From contig NZ_JBFBLC010000003.1 of assembly GCF_040702505.1 (NCBI RefSeq), forward strand, positions 372,001 to 436,000: a stretch of DNA of 64,000 nucleotides. The letters run 5' to 3'. The notes below the pieces were generated by a model. That model worked only from the letters and a program-made list of their open reading frames with translations. It searched no databases and was not told where the DNA came from. Position 1 is the stretch's first letter; each line of letters starts with the position of its first letter. Shown here in pieces: positions 33,584 to 41,863 of the stretch. The position numbers and the translations under genes are program-made. Source of the stretch: Terrabacter sp040702505 (lineage in GTDB: Bacteria; Actinomycetota; Actinomycetes; Actinomycetales; Dermatophilaceae).

Positions 33584-33589
33584 TACCGT
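33584..33589 (+). promoter_or_regulatory. -10 box (TACCGT) of a leaderless promoter, SQR gene
   Basis: TACCGT lies 6 nt upstream of ATG 33596, with no Shine-Dalgarno. A CGGCATAC copy (33567-33574) lies just upstream, where a -35 element would be. Confidence 0.45.
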
Positions 33590-33595
33590 CGAAGC

Positions 33596-34843
33596 ATGAC
33601 CACCTCCACGAAGTCACTCGTGGTCCTGGGAGCGGGCACGGCCGGCACCATGGTCGTCAACAAGCTGAGGCACCGCCTCCCCGCCGGCGAGTGGCACATC
33701 ACCGTCGTCGACAAGGACGACGTCCACGACTACCAGCCGGGCTACCTCTTCCTGCCCTTCGGGCTCATCGAGCCGGAGCAGGTCAGGCGCAGTCGGCACT
33801 CGCTCATCGCCGACGGAGTCGAGCTCGTGCTCGGCGACGTCGACCGCGTGGACCCGGAGGTCCGCGAGGTCGCGCTCGTCGACGGCCGGACCCTCGGCTA
33901 CGACGAGCTCGTCATCGCCACCGGGACCGCTCCGCGTCCCGACCAGACGCCCGGGATGCTCGGGCCCGATTGGCACCGCAGCGTCGGGGAGTTCTACACG
34001 TACGAGGGCGCGATGGCCCTGCGTGAGTCGCTGGCGGGCTTCTCGGGCGGGCGCCTCGTCGTGCACGTCACGGAGATGCCGATCAAGTGCCCCGTGGCGC
34101 CCCTGGAGTTCACCTTCCTCGCCGAGGACCACCTGCGCCGCCGCGGCCTGCGCGACCGGACCGAGATCGTCTTCGTGACCCCGCTCGACGGCGCCTTCAC
34201 CAAGCCGGTCGCGAGCCGGGAGCTCGGGCACCTGCTGGCCGACAAGGGAATCACGCTCGAGACCGACTTCATGGTCGAGCACATCGACCAGGAGCGTCGT
34301 GTCCTCGTCTCCTACGACGAGCGCGAGGTCGACTACGACCAGCTCGTGACGATCCCGCTCAACATGGGCGCCGAGTTCGTCGCCCGCTCGGGGCTGGGCG
34401 ACGAGCTGAACTACGTCCCGGTCGACAAGCACACGCTGCTCTCGACCGAGCACCCCTCGATCTTCGTGCTCGGCGACGCGAGCAACATCCCGACGTCGAA
34501 GGCCGGCTCCGTCGCCCACTTCTCCGTCGAGGTCTTCGTCGAGAACTTCCTGCAGCACATCCGCGGGCAGCGCATGACCCACTCGTTCGACGGCCACGCC
34601 AACTGCTTCGTCGAGTCGGGCGGCGGCAAGGCCATGCTCCTCGACTTCAACTACGACACCGAGCCGCTGACCGGCACGTTCCCGCTGCCGAGGCTGGGGC
34701 CGATGACCCTGCTCAAGGAGTCGCGCGCAAACCACCTCGGCAAGCTCGCGTTCCGCCACATCTACTGGAACCTCCTGCTCCCCGGACGACCCCTCGGCCT
34801 GCCCGCGCAGATGTCGATGGCGGGGAAGGTCCCCGCCGCGTAA
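33596..34843 (+). CDS. Sulfide:quinone oxidoreductase-like flavoprotein
   Basis: A 415-residue FAD-dependent oxidoreductase of the SQR/type II NADH dehydrogenase superfamily. FAD-binding motifs: LVVLGAGTAGTMVVNKL near the N-terminus, VIATGTAPRP, and FVLGDASNIPTSKAGSVAHF. A Cys in MPIKCPVAPLEFTFL fits the SQR active site; SQRs use two or three Cys, and here a second one appears in HANCFVE. It should oxidise sulfide or persulfide at the membrane and pass electrons to quinone. It is followed by tusE/dsrC-like and dsrE-like genes, which supports sulfur chemistry. Confidence 0.82.
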   Translation: MTTSTKSLVVLGAGTAGTMVVNKLRHRLPAGEWHITVVDKDDVHDYQPGYLFLPFGLIEPEQVRRSRHSLIADGVELVLGDVDRVDPEVREVALVDGRTLGYDELVIATGTAPRPDQTPGMLGPDWHRSVGEFYTYEGAMALRESLAGFSGGRLVVHVTEMPIKCPVAPLEFTFLAEDHLRRRGLRDRTEIVFVTPLDGAFTKPVASRELGHLLADKGITLETDFMVEHIDQERRVLVSYDEREVDYDQLVTIPLNMGAEFVARSGLGDELNYVPVDKHTLLSTEHPSIFVLGDASNIPTSKAGSVAHFSVEVFVENFLQHIRGQRMTHSFDGHANCFVESGGGKAMLLDFNYDTEPLTGTFPLPRLGPMTLLKESRANHLGKLAFRHIYWNLLLPGRPLGLPAQMSMAGKVPAA

Positions 34844-34864
34844 CCGCAGACAAGGAGCGGCACC

Positions 34865-35179
34865 ATGCCCACCACGACGATCGCCGGCCATGCCGTCGAG
34901 GTCAACGACGAGGGCTTCCTGACCCGTCCCGACCAGTGGTCGGACGACCTCGGGTCCGAGCTCGCGAGGCTCATCGGGATCGACATGACCGACGAGCACT
35001 GGAAGCTCGTGCACTTCCTCCGCGAGGACTTCGCCCGGCAGGGGGAGACGGCCACCCTGCGGCGGGTCAGCACCCAGACCGGGACGCCCGTCAAGTCCAT
35101 CTTCGAGCTCTTCCCCGCCAAGCCCGCCAAGAAGATGGCCTACGTCGCGGGCCTGCCCAAGCCGAAGGGATGTGTGTGA
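34865..35179 (+). CDS. tusE: DsrC/TusE family sulfur carrier protein
   Basis: A 104-residue sulfur carrier. The family tail AGLPKPKGCV with the penultimate Cys is intact. The second Cys found 11 residues earlier in true DsrC is Ala here (MAYVAGLP), so it is TusE-like: it can carry a persulfide but cannot form the intramolecular disulfide or trisulfide used in dissimilatory sulfite metabolism. ATG 34865 follows AAGGAG. The stop overlaps the dsrE-like start by one base. Confidence 0.88.
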   Translation: MPTTTIAGHAVEVNDEGFLTRPDQWSDDLGSELARLIGIDMTDEHWKLVHFLREDFARQGETATLRRVSTQTGTPVKSIFELFPAKPAKKMAYVAGLPKPKGCV

Positions 35180-35703
35180 TGACCACCGACACGGCAACGC
35201 CGACCACCGCCCCCCTCGTCCCGTCCTTCGACACCCCGGCGTCAGAGGGCCGCAAGCTCGCCATCATCTGCAGCAAGGGCAACCTCGACATGGCCTACCC
35301 GGGGCTGATCCTCGCCAACGCCGCGCTCGGGGAGGGGGTCGAGACGCACCTGTTCTTCACCTTCTGGGGCTTCGACATGATCAACACCAAGACCGCCGGA
35401 GACCTGAAGTTCACGATGCTCGGCAACACGGCGACCCACCTTCCGCAGGGCCTCGGCGGCATGCCCGGCATGACGCACCTCGCCACGTCGCAGCTGAAGA
35501 AGTCGATCGCCGAGCTGGACGTCCCCGAGGTGCCCGAGTTCCTCGACCAGATCGTCGCCTCGGGCGGCCACCTGTGGGCCTGCCGCATGTCGGCGGACAT
35601 GCAGCACCTGACCGAGGCCGACCTTCGCGAGGACGTCGAGGGGATCATCTCCGCGTCGGACTTCATCGAGCTGACCGAGGGCGCGCAGCTGCTCTTCATC
35701 TGA
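35179..35703 (+). CDS. DsrE/DsrF/DrsH-like sulfur-transfer protein
   Basis: A 174-residue DsrE2-like protein. The candidate sulfur-accepting Cys is in LAIICSKGNLDMAYPGL; a second conserved Cys lies in HLWACRMSADM. The hydrophobic loop LFFTFWGFDMIN is typical for the DsrE2 subgroup, which can be membrane-attached. It should pass a persulfide to or from the TusE-like carrier. It is the last gene of the cassette; no terminator is obvious in the 69 nt before the next gene. Confidence 0.85.
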   Translation: MTTDTATPTTAPLVPSFDTPASEGRKLAIICSKGNLDMAYPGLILANAALGEGVETHLFFTFWGFDMINTKTAGDLKFTMLGNTATHLPQGLGGMPGMTHLATSQLKKSIAELDVPEVPEFLDQIVASGGHLWACRMSADMQHLTEADLREDVEGIISASDFIELTEGAQLLFI

Positions 35704-35759
35704 GCGGGTCTTCACAGCATCTCCACACGTCGCGCCCTCGCCACCCCCACGGCCGCTCC

Positions 35760-35765
35760 TAGGCT
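35760..35765 (+). promoter_or_regulatory. -10 box (TAGGCT) of a leaderless promoter, response regulator
   Basis: TAGGCT lies 7 nt upstream of ATG 35773, with no Shine-Dalgarno. Confidence 0.5.
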
Positions 35766-35772
35766 CTGGGAC

Positions 35773-36537
35773 ATGGAACAGGGGTATGCCGTGGGGTCGC
35801 CACGCGAGGAGCCGCCGACGCTGCTCGTCGTCGAGGACGACCCGACCATCAACCAGGCCCTCACCGATCGCTTTGCGGCCGAAGGCTTCCGGGTCGTGCA
35901 GGCCTTCGACGGCCCTGGTGCCGTGACGGCGCACGAGCAGCACGCGCCCGACCTCGTCGTGCTCGACCTCATGCTGCCCGGCTTCGACGGGCTGGAGGTG
36001 TGCCGACGGGTCCACGCGCTGCGTCCCGTGCCGGTGCTCATGCTGACGGCCCGTGCCGACGAGACCGACCTGCTCGTCGGGCTCGGCGTGGGCGCCGACG
36101 ACTACGTCACCAAGCCCTTCCGGATGCGCGAGGTCGTGGCCCGGGTCCGCGCACTGCTGCGCCGCGTCGACCGGGCGCGCGAGATCGCGGCTGCGCAGCA
36201 GCCGCTGCTCGTGGTCGGCGACCTCACCATCGACCGCAGCACGCGCCGCGTCGCCGTTCGGGGTGCGTCGGTGCACCTGACGCCGCTCGAGTTCGACCTG
36301 CTCGTGGCCCTGGCGGAGGAGCCGGGGGCCGTTCGCGCCCGAGACGAGCTGATGCGCGAGGTGTGGGGGTGGGCCGACGCGGGCCGGACGCGCACACTCG
36401 ACAGCCACGTCAAGTCGCTGCGCGCCAAGATCGGCGCCGCCCGGGTGCGCACCGTCCACGGGGTCGGCTACGCGCTGGAGGCGGATCCGCGCGAGGCTCA
36501 GCCGCCCGGTCCGGTGACGCAGGCGGCGCGGCCGTGA
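35773..36537 (+). CDS. OmpR/PhoB-family response regulator
   Basis: 254 residues: a receiver domain with LLVVEDDPT, phosphoacceptor Asp65 (VVLDLMLPG), Thr in LMLTARAD and Lys in YVTKPF; then an OmpR winged helix (LTPLEFDLLVALAEEPG, DSHVKSLRAKIG, RTVHGVGYALE). It should bind DNA after phosphorylation by the overlapping kinase gene. The first 14 residues include a GTATGCCG copy (Gly-Tyr-Ala). Its stop overlaps the kinase start by 4 nt (GTGA). Confidence 0.93.
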   Translation: MEQGYAVGSPREEPPTLLVVEDDPTINQALTDRFAAEGFRVVQAFDGPGAVTAHEQHAPDLVVLDLMLPGFDGLEVCRRVHALRPVPVLMLTARADETDLLVGLGVGADDYVTKPFRMREVVARVRALLRRVDRAREIAAAQQPLLVVGDLTIDRSTRRVAVRGASVHLTPLEFDLLVALAEEPGAVRARDELMREVWGWADAGRTRTLDSHVKSLRAKIGAARVRTVHGVGYALEADPREAQPPGPVTQAARP

Positions 36538-39224
36538 ACCCGGACCGGCCCCTCGACGGGGTCCGCTCGATCAAGGCGAAGCTCGGGCTGCTCGTCGCCG
36601 TCAGCATCGTCGCAGCCGCCCTGGTCTCGACCATCGGTGACCGCGCCGGGGTGCCGGGCTGGTTCACCCTGCCCGTGACCGTCGTGGCCGCGCTCGGCGT
36701 CACGCAGTGGTTGGCCCGCGGGATGACCTCGCCGCTGCGCGAGATGACCGCTGCCGCGGCGAGGATGGCGACCGGCGACTACTCCCGGCGCGTCACCGCC
36801 ACGTCCGCCGACGAGGTCGGCGTCCTCGCTCACGCGTTCAACACCATGGCGGCTGACCTCGCCGGCGCGGACTCCCAGCGCCGCCAGCTCGTGGCGACCG
36901 TCTCGCACGAGCTGAGGACCCCCCTGGCCGCCCAGCAGGCGCTGCTCGAGAACCTCGTCGACGGCGTCGTCCGGCCCGACGACGCCGTCCTACGGAGCGC
37001 GCTCGCACAGGCCGAGCGCCTCGGGGCCCTCGTCGGCGACCTGCTCGACCTCAGCCGGGTCGACGGCGGCCGCACACCGCTCGCGCTCTCGGCCGTGGAC
37101 GTGCGCGAGCTCGTCGAGGCGGCCGTCGCCGAGGCCGGGGTGTCCCGGCGCGGCACCGTCCACCACGTCGACGTGCCGGCGGGACTGAAGGTCACGGCCG
37201 ACCCGGCCCGCCTGGCCCAGCTGCTGGCCAACCTCCTCGACAATGCCGACCGGCACAGCCCGCCCGGTGGCCGGGTCACGGTCTCGGCCGGGCCGGACGG
37301 CGCCGACCGGTGGTGGCTCCTCGTCGCCGACGAGGGCGACGGCGTCCCGGAGGAGCACGCCGACCGCATCTTCGACCGGTTCGGTTCCGGCGACGACTCG
37401 GGTGGAGGCACCGGCATCGGCCTGGCCATCGCGAGCTGGGTGTGCGAGCTGCACGGCGGATCCATCGCCTCGCTCCGACCCGACCCGGGGGAGCACGGAG
37501 CCCGCTTCCGGGCCGTGCTGCCCCGGACACCGGGACCCACCCTCTCGCGCCCCCATGTGCCCGACGCGCCCGACGCGCCCGACCCGCAGGAGACCACCGT
37601 GCCATCGCCCACCCAGTCCCGAGCCGGCGTTGCGACGTCCGCCGAGGGCGGTCGGGGCGCGAGCTCTGCGCCGACGCAAGGAGACGTGTCCGCGGCGCCC
37701 AAGCCCACGGCATACGGCGGCGTCCCGGTAGCGCCGCCGGGTCCCGTCGTCGACTCGCTCTTCGGTGACCTCTGGCCCGAGGCCGGGCTCGCCCCCCAGG
37801 TGCGTCTGCTGCTGGGCTGCATGGGGGTCGGCGCCCTGTCGGCCGTCGTGCTGCCCTACCGCCAGTTCGGCCTGGCCCTCTTCGGCGTGCTCGTCCTCGG
37901 GGGAGCGGTCCTGTGGCGCACGAGGCGCCACCGCCACTCCCGGTGGACGGCCCTCACGGGCGTCCTGTGCGTCGCACTCGCCTCCCTGTCGGTGCTCCGC
38001 GCCGCCGAGTGGCTGACCGTGCTGGCGGTCCTGCTCGGCATCGTCCTGCTGACGACCGCGCTGACCGATGCCCGGCGGCTGCTCCCGCTGCTCGCCGGCG
38101 TCGCCTCCTGGCCGCTCGCCGCCGTCCGTGGCCTGCCGCTGCTCGGCCGCACCGTGGCCGCCACCAGCCGGATCCACGTCCTGTGGCCGGTCGTGCGCAC
38201 GGCGGCCGTCTCGCTCGTGGCGCTCGTCGTCTTCGGTGGACTCTTCGCCTCGGGCGACGCCCTGTTCGGGTCCTGGGCCGGGGCGCTCGTGCCGCACCTC
38301 GGCTGGGACAGCCTGGTCTTCCGCACCTTCGTGGGCTTCGTCATGGGCGGTGCGCTCCTCGCCGCGACGTACGTCGCGCTCAACCCGCCGCGCGTCGAGC
38401 GTGTCTCGCTGCCGGAGGGACGCCCCGTCGTGCATCCGTGGGAGTGGCTCGTGCCGGTCGCCCTCGTCACCGCCGTCTTCCTCGCCTTCGTCGTCGCCCA
38501 GGCCGCGGCGCTGTTCGGCGGACACGACTACATCCAGCGCACCACCGGCCTGACCTATGCCGACTACGTGCACCAGGGCTTCGGCCAGCTCACCGCGGCG
38601 ACGCTCCTCACCCTGGCGACCGTGGCGCTCGCCGTCCGCAAGGCGCCCCGGTCGAGCCGGCGTGACGCGCTGCGGCTGCGGATCGCCCTCGGGGCCCTGT
38701 GCGGGCTGACGCTCCTCGTCGTCGCCTCGGCACTGCACCGCATGGACCTCTACCAGCAGGCGTACGGCTTCACCGTCCTGCGCGTGCTCGTCGACGCCTT
38801 CGAGCTGTGGCTGGGCCTGCTCGTCGTGCTCGTCCTCGCCGCCGGGGTGCGCCTGTCGGGGTGGTGGCTGCCCCGGGCCGCCCTCGTGTCGGCGGCGGCC
38901 TTCGTGCTCGTCGGCGGCCTGGCGAACCCCGAGGCGTGGGTCGCCCAGCGCAACGTCGAGCGCTTCCAGGCCACGGGCAAGCTCGACCTCGCCTACCTGC
39001 GCTCGCTAGGACCGGACGCGACCCCGACGATCGTGGCCGGGCTCCCGCGGGAGGTGTCGGCGTGCATCGTGACGCCCTTGGTCATCGCCGGACGGGAGGC
39101 CCGTGAGGACGCGCTGTCGTGGAACCTCGGACGCTCCCGCGAGCGCGCTGTCTCGCTCCCGCCCCTGACCCAGGCCGAGGCGGTGGCCTGCCCGGGGCTG
39201 ATGGCGTCGAGCTCCGCTCCCTGA
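36534..39224 (+). CDS. Sensor histidine kinase fused to a DUF4173-like membrane domain
   Basis: A single open frame of 896 residues. Residues 1-340 are a kinase: two membrane segments, HAMP (about 62-115), His125 in VSHELRTPLAA, LLANLLDNADRHS, and GGGTGIGLAI. A low-complexity linker (about 340-400) leads into at least ten membrane helices and a soluble tail, resembling DUF4173/DUF4153 (LFASGDALFGSW, TYADYVHQGFGQLTAA). No stop or frameshift separates the parts. Within the linker, GTG 37599 is preceded by GCAGGAG at ideal spacing, so a shorter membrane protein of 541 residues may also be made. The partner is the overlapping response regulator; the signal is unknown. Confidence 0.85.
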   Translation: MNPDRPLDGVRSIKAKLGLLVAVSIVAAALVSTIGDRAGVPGWFTLPVTVVAALGVTQWLARGMTSPLREMTAAAARMATGDYSRRVTATSADEVGVLAHAFNTMAADLAGADSQRRQLVATVSHELRTPLAAQQALLENLVDGVVRPDDAVLRSALAQAERLGALVGDLLDLSRVDGGRTPLALSAVDVRELVEAAVAEAGVSRRGTVHHVDVPAGLKVTADPARLAQLLANLLDNADRHSPPGGRVTVSAGPDGADRWWLLVADEGDGVPEEHADRIFDRFGSGDDSGGGTGIGLAIASWVCELHGGSIASLRPDPGEHGARFRAVLPRTPGPTLSRPHVPDAPDAPDPQETTVPSPTQSRAGVATSAEGGRGASSAPTQGDVSAAPKPTAYGGVPVAPPGPVVDSLFGDLWPEAGLAPQVRLLLGCMGVGALSAVVLPYRQFGLALFGVLVLGGAVLWRTRRHRHSRWTALTGVLCVALASLSVLRAAEWLTVLAVLLGIVLLTTALTDARRLLPLLAGVASWPLAAVRGLPLLGRTVAATSRIHVLWPVVRTAAVSLVALVVFGGLFASGDALFGSWAGALVPHLGWDSLVFRTFVGFVMGGALLAATYVALNPPRVERVSLPEGRPVVHPWEWLVPVALVTAVFLAFVVAQAAALFGGHDYIQRTTGLTYADYVHQGFGQLTAATLLTLATVALAVRKAPRSSRRDALRLRIALGALCGLTLLVVASALHRMDLYQQAYGFTVLRVLVDAFELWLGLLVVLVLAAGVRLSGWWLPRAALVSAAAFVLVGGLANPEAWVAQRNVERFQATGKLDLAYLRSLGPDATPTIVAGLPREVSACIVTPLVIAGREAREDALSWNLGRSRERAVSLPPLTQAEAVACPGLMASSSAP
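37586..37601 (+). promoter_or_regulatory. Internal ribosome-binding site and GTG start within the kinase frame
   Basis: GCAGGAG (37586-37592), six bases (ACCACC), then GTG (37599-37601), in frame with the kinase. Initiation here would give the DUF4173-like part alone (37599-39224). In other actinobacteria such proteins are often separate genes beside two-component systems, which supports a real second start. Confidence 0.5.
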
Positions 39225-39238
39225 GGCAGGATGGCCGC

Positions 39239-40366
39239 GTGCGTCGCGACATCGCCGAGCTGTTCGAGCTCGACCCGGACCTGACCCACCTCAACCACGG
39301 AGCGTTCGGGGCGGTCCCTCGCTCGGTGCGCGAGGCCCAGGAGCGGGCCCGGGCCGGCATCGAGCGCGCCCCCATGCGCGCCTTCCGTGACGAGCTGCCC
39401 GTCCAGCTCGCGCACGCACGGCAGGCGGCCGCCGCGTTCCTCGGGGTGCCGGAGGACTCGACCGCCTTGGTGCGCAACGTGACCGAGGCGGTCGGCGTGG
39501 TGGCGCAGGGCCTGGGCCTCGGGCCCGGTGACGACGTCGTCGTCAGCAGCCACGGCTACCTGACTGCCGGCTGGTCCGTCGAGGTGCGCGGCGCCGCACT
39601 CCGCACCGCCAGCTTCCCCGTCGACGCCGACCCCGGGGACGTCGTGGCCGCATTCGCCGCCGCGGTGACCGACCGCACCCGCCTCGTCGTCATCGACCAG
39701 ATCACCTCGCCGACGGCGCTCGTGCTCCCCGTGGCCGACGTGGTGGCGGCGGTGGCGCCGGTGCCGGTCCTCGTCGATGCCGCGCACGTGCCCGGCTCGC
39801 TGCCCGGGGTGGACATCGAGTCCCTGGGCGTCGCCTTCTGGTCCGGCAACCTGCACAAGTGGGCGTACGCGCCGCGTGCCGCGGCCGCGCTCTGGGCCGC
39901 TCCGGAGCACCGCGAGTCGCTCCGCCCGCTCGTCACGTCCTGGAGCCACGGACTGCCCTACCCGGAGCGCTTCGACCTGCAGGGCACCGTCGACCACTCG
40001 GCGTGGCTCGCCGTCCCCGAGGGCATCGCGGCCTGGGAGGCGCTCGGCGGCTGGGAGCAGGTCGGGCGCAACGCGGAGCTGCTGGCCAGTGGAGTGGAGG
40101 TCGTGCGGGACGCTCTCGGCACGCCCGACCCGCTCGGCGGCATACCCTCGGCTCCTTGCCTGCGGCTGGTGGCGCTCCCGGAGGGCGTCGCCACGACGAC
40201 GGAGTCGGCCGACGCGCTGTGGCAGCGGCTCTACTACGCGGGTTTCGTCGTGCCCCCGGTCGCCTTCGCAGGTCGCGGCTACCTGCGGCTGGCCGCGGCC
40301 CCCTACAACGACGAGGACGACTACACGCGCCTCGCCGCGGCTCTGCCACGGGTCCTCGAGGGCTGA
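39239..40366 (+). CDS. Class V aminotransferase-fold protein (isopenicillin-N epimerase-like)
   Basis: A 375-residue PLP enzyme. The N-terminus HLNHGAFGAVPRSV is characteristic of the isopenicillin-N epimerase/cysteine desulfurase-like group. The cofactor Asp/His pair is in VPVLVDAAHVPG, and the PLP Lys is in WSGNLHKWAYAPR. The substrate is unknown; epimerase, lyase or desulfurase-type reactions are possible. No catalytic Cys loop of a true desulfurase is seen. The start is GTG 39239, 14 nt after the kinase stop with GAGGCAGGA upstream, so it may be co-transcribed with it. Confidence 0.85.
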   Translation: MRRDIAELFELDPDLTHLNHGAFGAVPRSVREAQERARAGIERAPMRAFRDELPVQLAHARQAAAAFLGVPEDSTALVRNVTEAVGVVAQGLGLGPGDDVVVSSHGYLTAGWSVEVRGAALRTASFPVDADPGDVVAAFAAAVTDRTRLVVIDQITSPTALVLPVADVVAAVAPVPVLVDAAHVPGSLPGVDIESLGVAFWSGNLHKWAYAPRAAAALWAAPEHRESLRPLVTSWSHGLPYPERFDLQGTVDHSAWLAVPEGIAAWEALGGWEQVGRNAELLASGVEVVRDALGTPDPLGGIPSAPCLRLVALPEGVATTTESADALWQRLYYAGFVVPPVAFAGRGYLRLAAAPYNDEDDYTRLAAALPRVLEG

Positions 40367-40466
40367 CTCCCGCCGGCCCACTTCGCCCCTCGATGCGGCC
40401 GATGCCCGGGGGATGTGGAAAGATCGACCGACCGCCGGAACGCTGCCCACGAGGAGGCCCTGCGCC

Positions 40467-41195
40467 ATGACAGATGCCCAGACGACCCCCTTCCACCGGG
40501 TCCTTCTCAAGCTCTCCGGTGAGGTGTTCGGCGGAGGCCGCATCGGCCTCGACCCGGCCGTCGTGTCCGGCATCGCCAAGCAGATCGCCGAGGCCGTCCA
40601 CCAGGGCGTCGAGGTCGCCGTCGTCATCGGCGGAGGCAACTTCTTCCGCGGCGCCGAGCTGCAGCAACGGGGGATGGACCGCACCCGCGCCGACTACATG
40701 GGCATGCTCGGCACCGTCATGAACTGCCTCGCCCTGCAGGACTTCCTCGAGAAGGAGGACGTCGAGACCCGCGTGCAGTCCGCGATCGCGATGCAGCAGG
40801 TGGCCGAGCCGTACATCCCGCGACGCGCCATCCGCCACCTCGAGAAGCACCGGGTCGTCATCTTCGGAGCCGGCGCCGGCATGCCGTTCTTCTCGACCGA
40901 CACGGTCAGCGCCCAGCGCGCCCTCGAGATCAAGTGCGACGCCGTGCTCATCGCCAAGAACGGCGTCGACGGCGTCTACGACTCCGACCCGCGCACCAAC
41001 CCCGAGGCGAAGAAGCTCGAGACGCTCACCTTCAACGACGCCATCGCCGAGGGGCTCAAGGTGGTCGACGCAGCCGCCTTCAGCCTCTGCATGGAGAACA
41101 AGCTGCCGATGGTCGTCTTCGGCATGGAGGGCGCGGGAAACATCACGCGCGCCCTGCTCGGTGAGAAGATCGGCACGCTGGTCACCAACGCCTGA
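40467..41195 (+). CDS. pyrH: UMP kinase
   Basis: A 242-residue amino-acid-kinase-fold enzyme that makes UDP from UMP. Signatures: LLKLSGEVFGG, VVIGGGNFFRG, DYMGMLGTVMN, IFGAGAGMPFFSTDT and IAKNGVDGVYDSDP. Bacterial PyrH is a hexamer regulated by GTP and UTP. ATG 40467 follows GAGGAGG. The neighbouring frr is conserved. Confidence 0.96.
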   Translation: MTDAQTTPFHRVLLKLSGEVFGGGRIGLDPAVVSGIAKQIAEAVHQGVEVAVVIGGGNFFRGAELQQRGMDRTRADYMGMLGTVMNCLALQDFLEKEDVETRVQSAIAMQQVAEPYIPRRAIRHLEKHRVVIFGAGAGMPFFSTDTVSAQRALEIKCDAVLIAKNGVDGVYDSDPRTNPEAKKLETLTFNDAIAEGLKVVDAAAFSLCMENKLPMVVFGMEGAGNITRALLGEKIGTLVTNA

Positions 41196-41202
41196 ACGCC
41201 AG

Positions 41203-41227
41203 GTCGCCGCGCCCGGTCGGCGGCGAC
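41203..41227 (+). terminator. Hairpin between pyrH and frr
   Basis: An 8-bp inverted repeat (41203-41210 with 41220-41227) begins 8 nt after pyrH. It may attenuate read-through into frr rather than stop it completely. Confidence 0.4.
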
Positions 41228-41305
41228 GACGCGGCCGGCGCCACACCGCATACGAACACGCTGAGCACGACCACGAACGAACGAGGACGAGGAAACCCAA
41301 GAGCC

Positions 41306-41863
41306 ATGATCGAAGAGACGATGTTCGAGGCCGAGGAGAAGATGGACAAGGCCGTCGAGGTCCTCAAGGAGGACTTCGCGGGCATCCGCACCGGCCGCGC
41401 CAACCCGGGCCTGTTCAACAAGCTCACGGTCGAGTACTACGGCGCCCCGACGCCGCTGCAGCAGCTGGCCTCGTTCCAGAACCCCGAGCCTCGCACCATC
41501 CTCGTCATCCCCTTCGACAAGTCGGCCATGCACGCCATCGAGCGCGCCATCCGCGACTCCGACCTCGGGGTCAACCCGAGCAGCGACGGCAACCAGATCC
41601 GCTGCGTCATGCCGGAGCTGACCGAGGAGCGCCGCAAGGAGTACATCAAGCTCGCGAACCACAAGGCCGAGGAGGCCCGCGTCTCGGTGCGCAACATCCG
41701 GCGCAAGGCCAAGACCGACCTCGACAAGCTCGTCAAGGACGGCGAGGTCGGCGAGGACGACGGCACGCGCGCCGAGAAGGAGCTCGACGGGCTCACGAAG
41801 AAGCACACCGACCTCGTCGACACCCTCGTCAAGGCCAAGGAGACCGAGCTGCTCGAGGTGTGA
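41306..41863 (+). CDS. frr: Ribosome recycling factor
   Basis: A 185-residue factor, normal length, that splits post-termination ribosomes with EF-G. Signatures: EKMDKAVEVLKEDFAGIRTGRANPG, VEYYGAPTPLQQLASF, and the C-terminal helix RRKAKTDLDKL. ATG 41306 follows GAGGA. The stop overlaps the cdsA start by 4 nt (GTGA). Confidence 0.97.
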   Translation: MIEETMFEAEEKMDKAVEVLKEDFAGIRTGRANPGLFNKLTVEYYGAPTPLQQLASFQNPEPRTILVIPFDKSAMHAIERAIRDSDLGVNPSSDGNQIRCVMPELTEERRKEYIKLANHKAEEARVSVRNIRRKAKTDLDKLVKDGEVGEDDGTRAEKELDGLTKKHTDLVDTLVKAKETELLEV

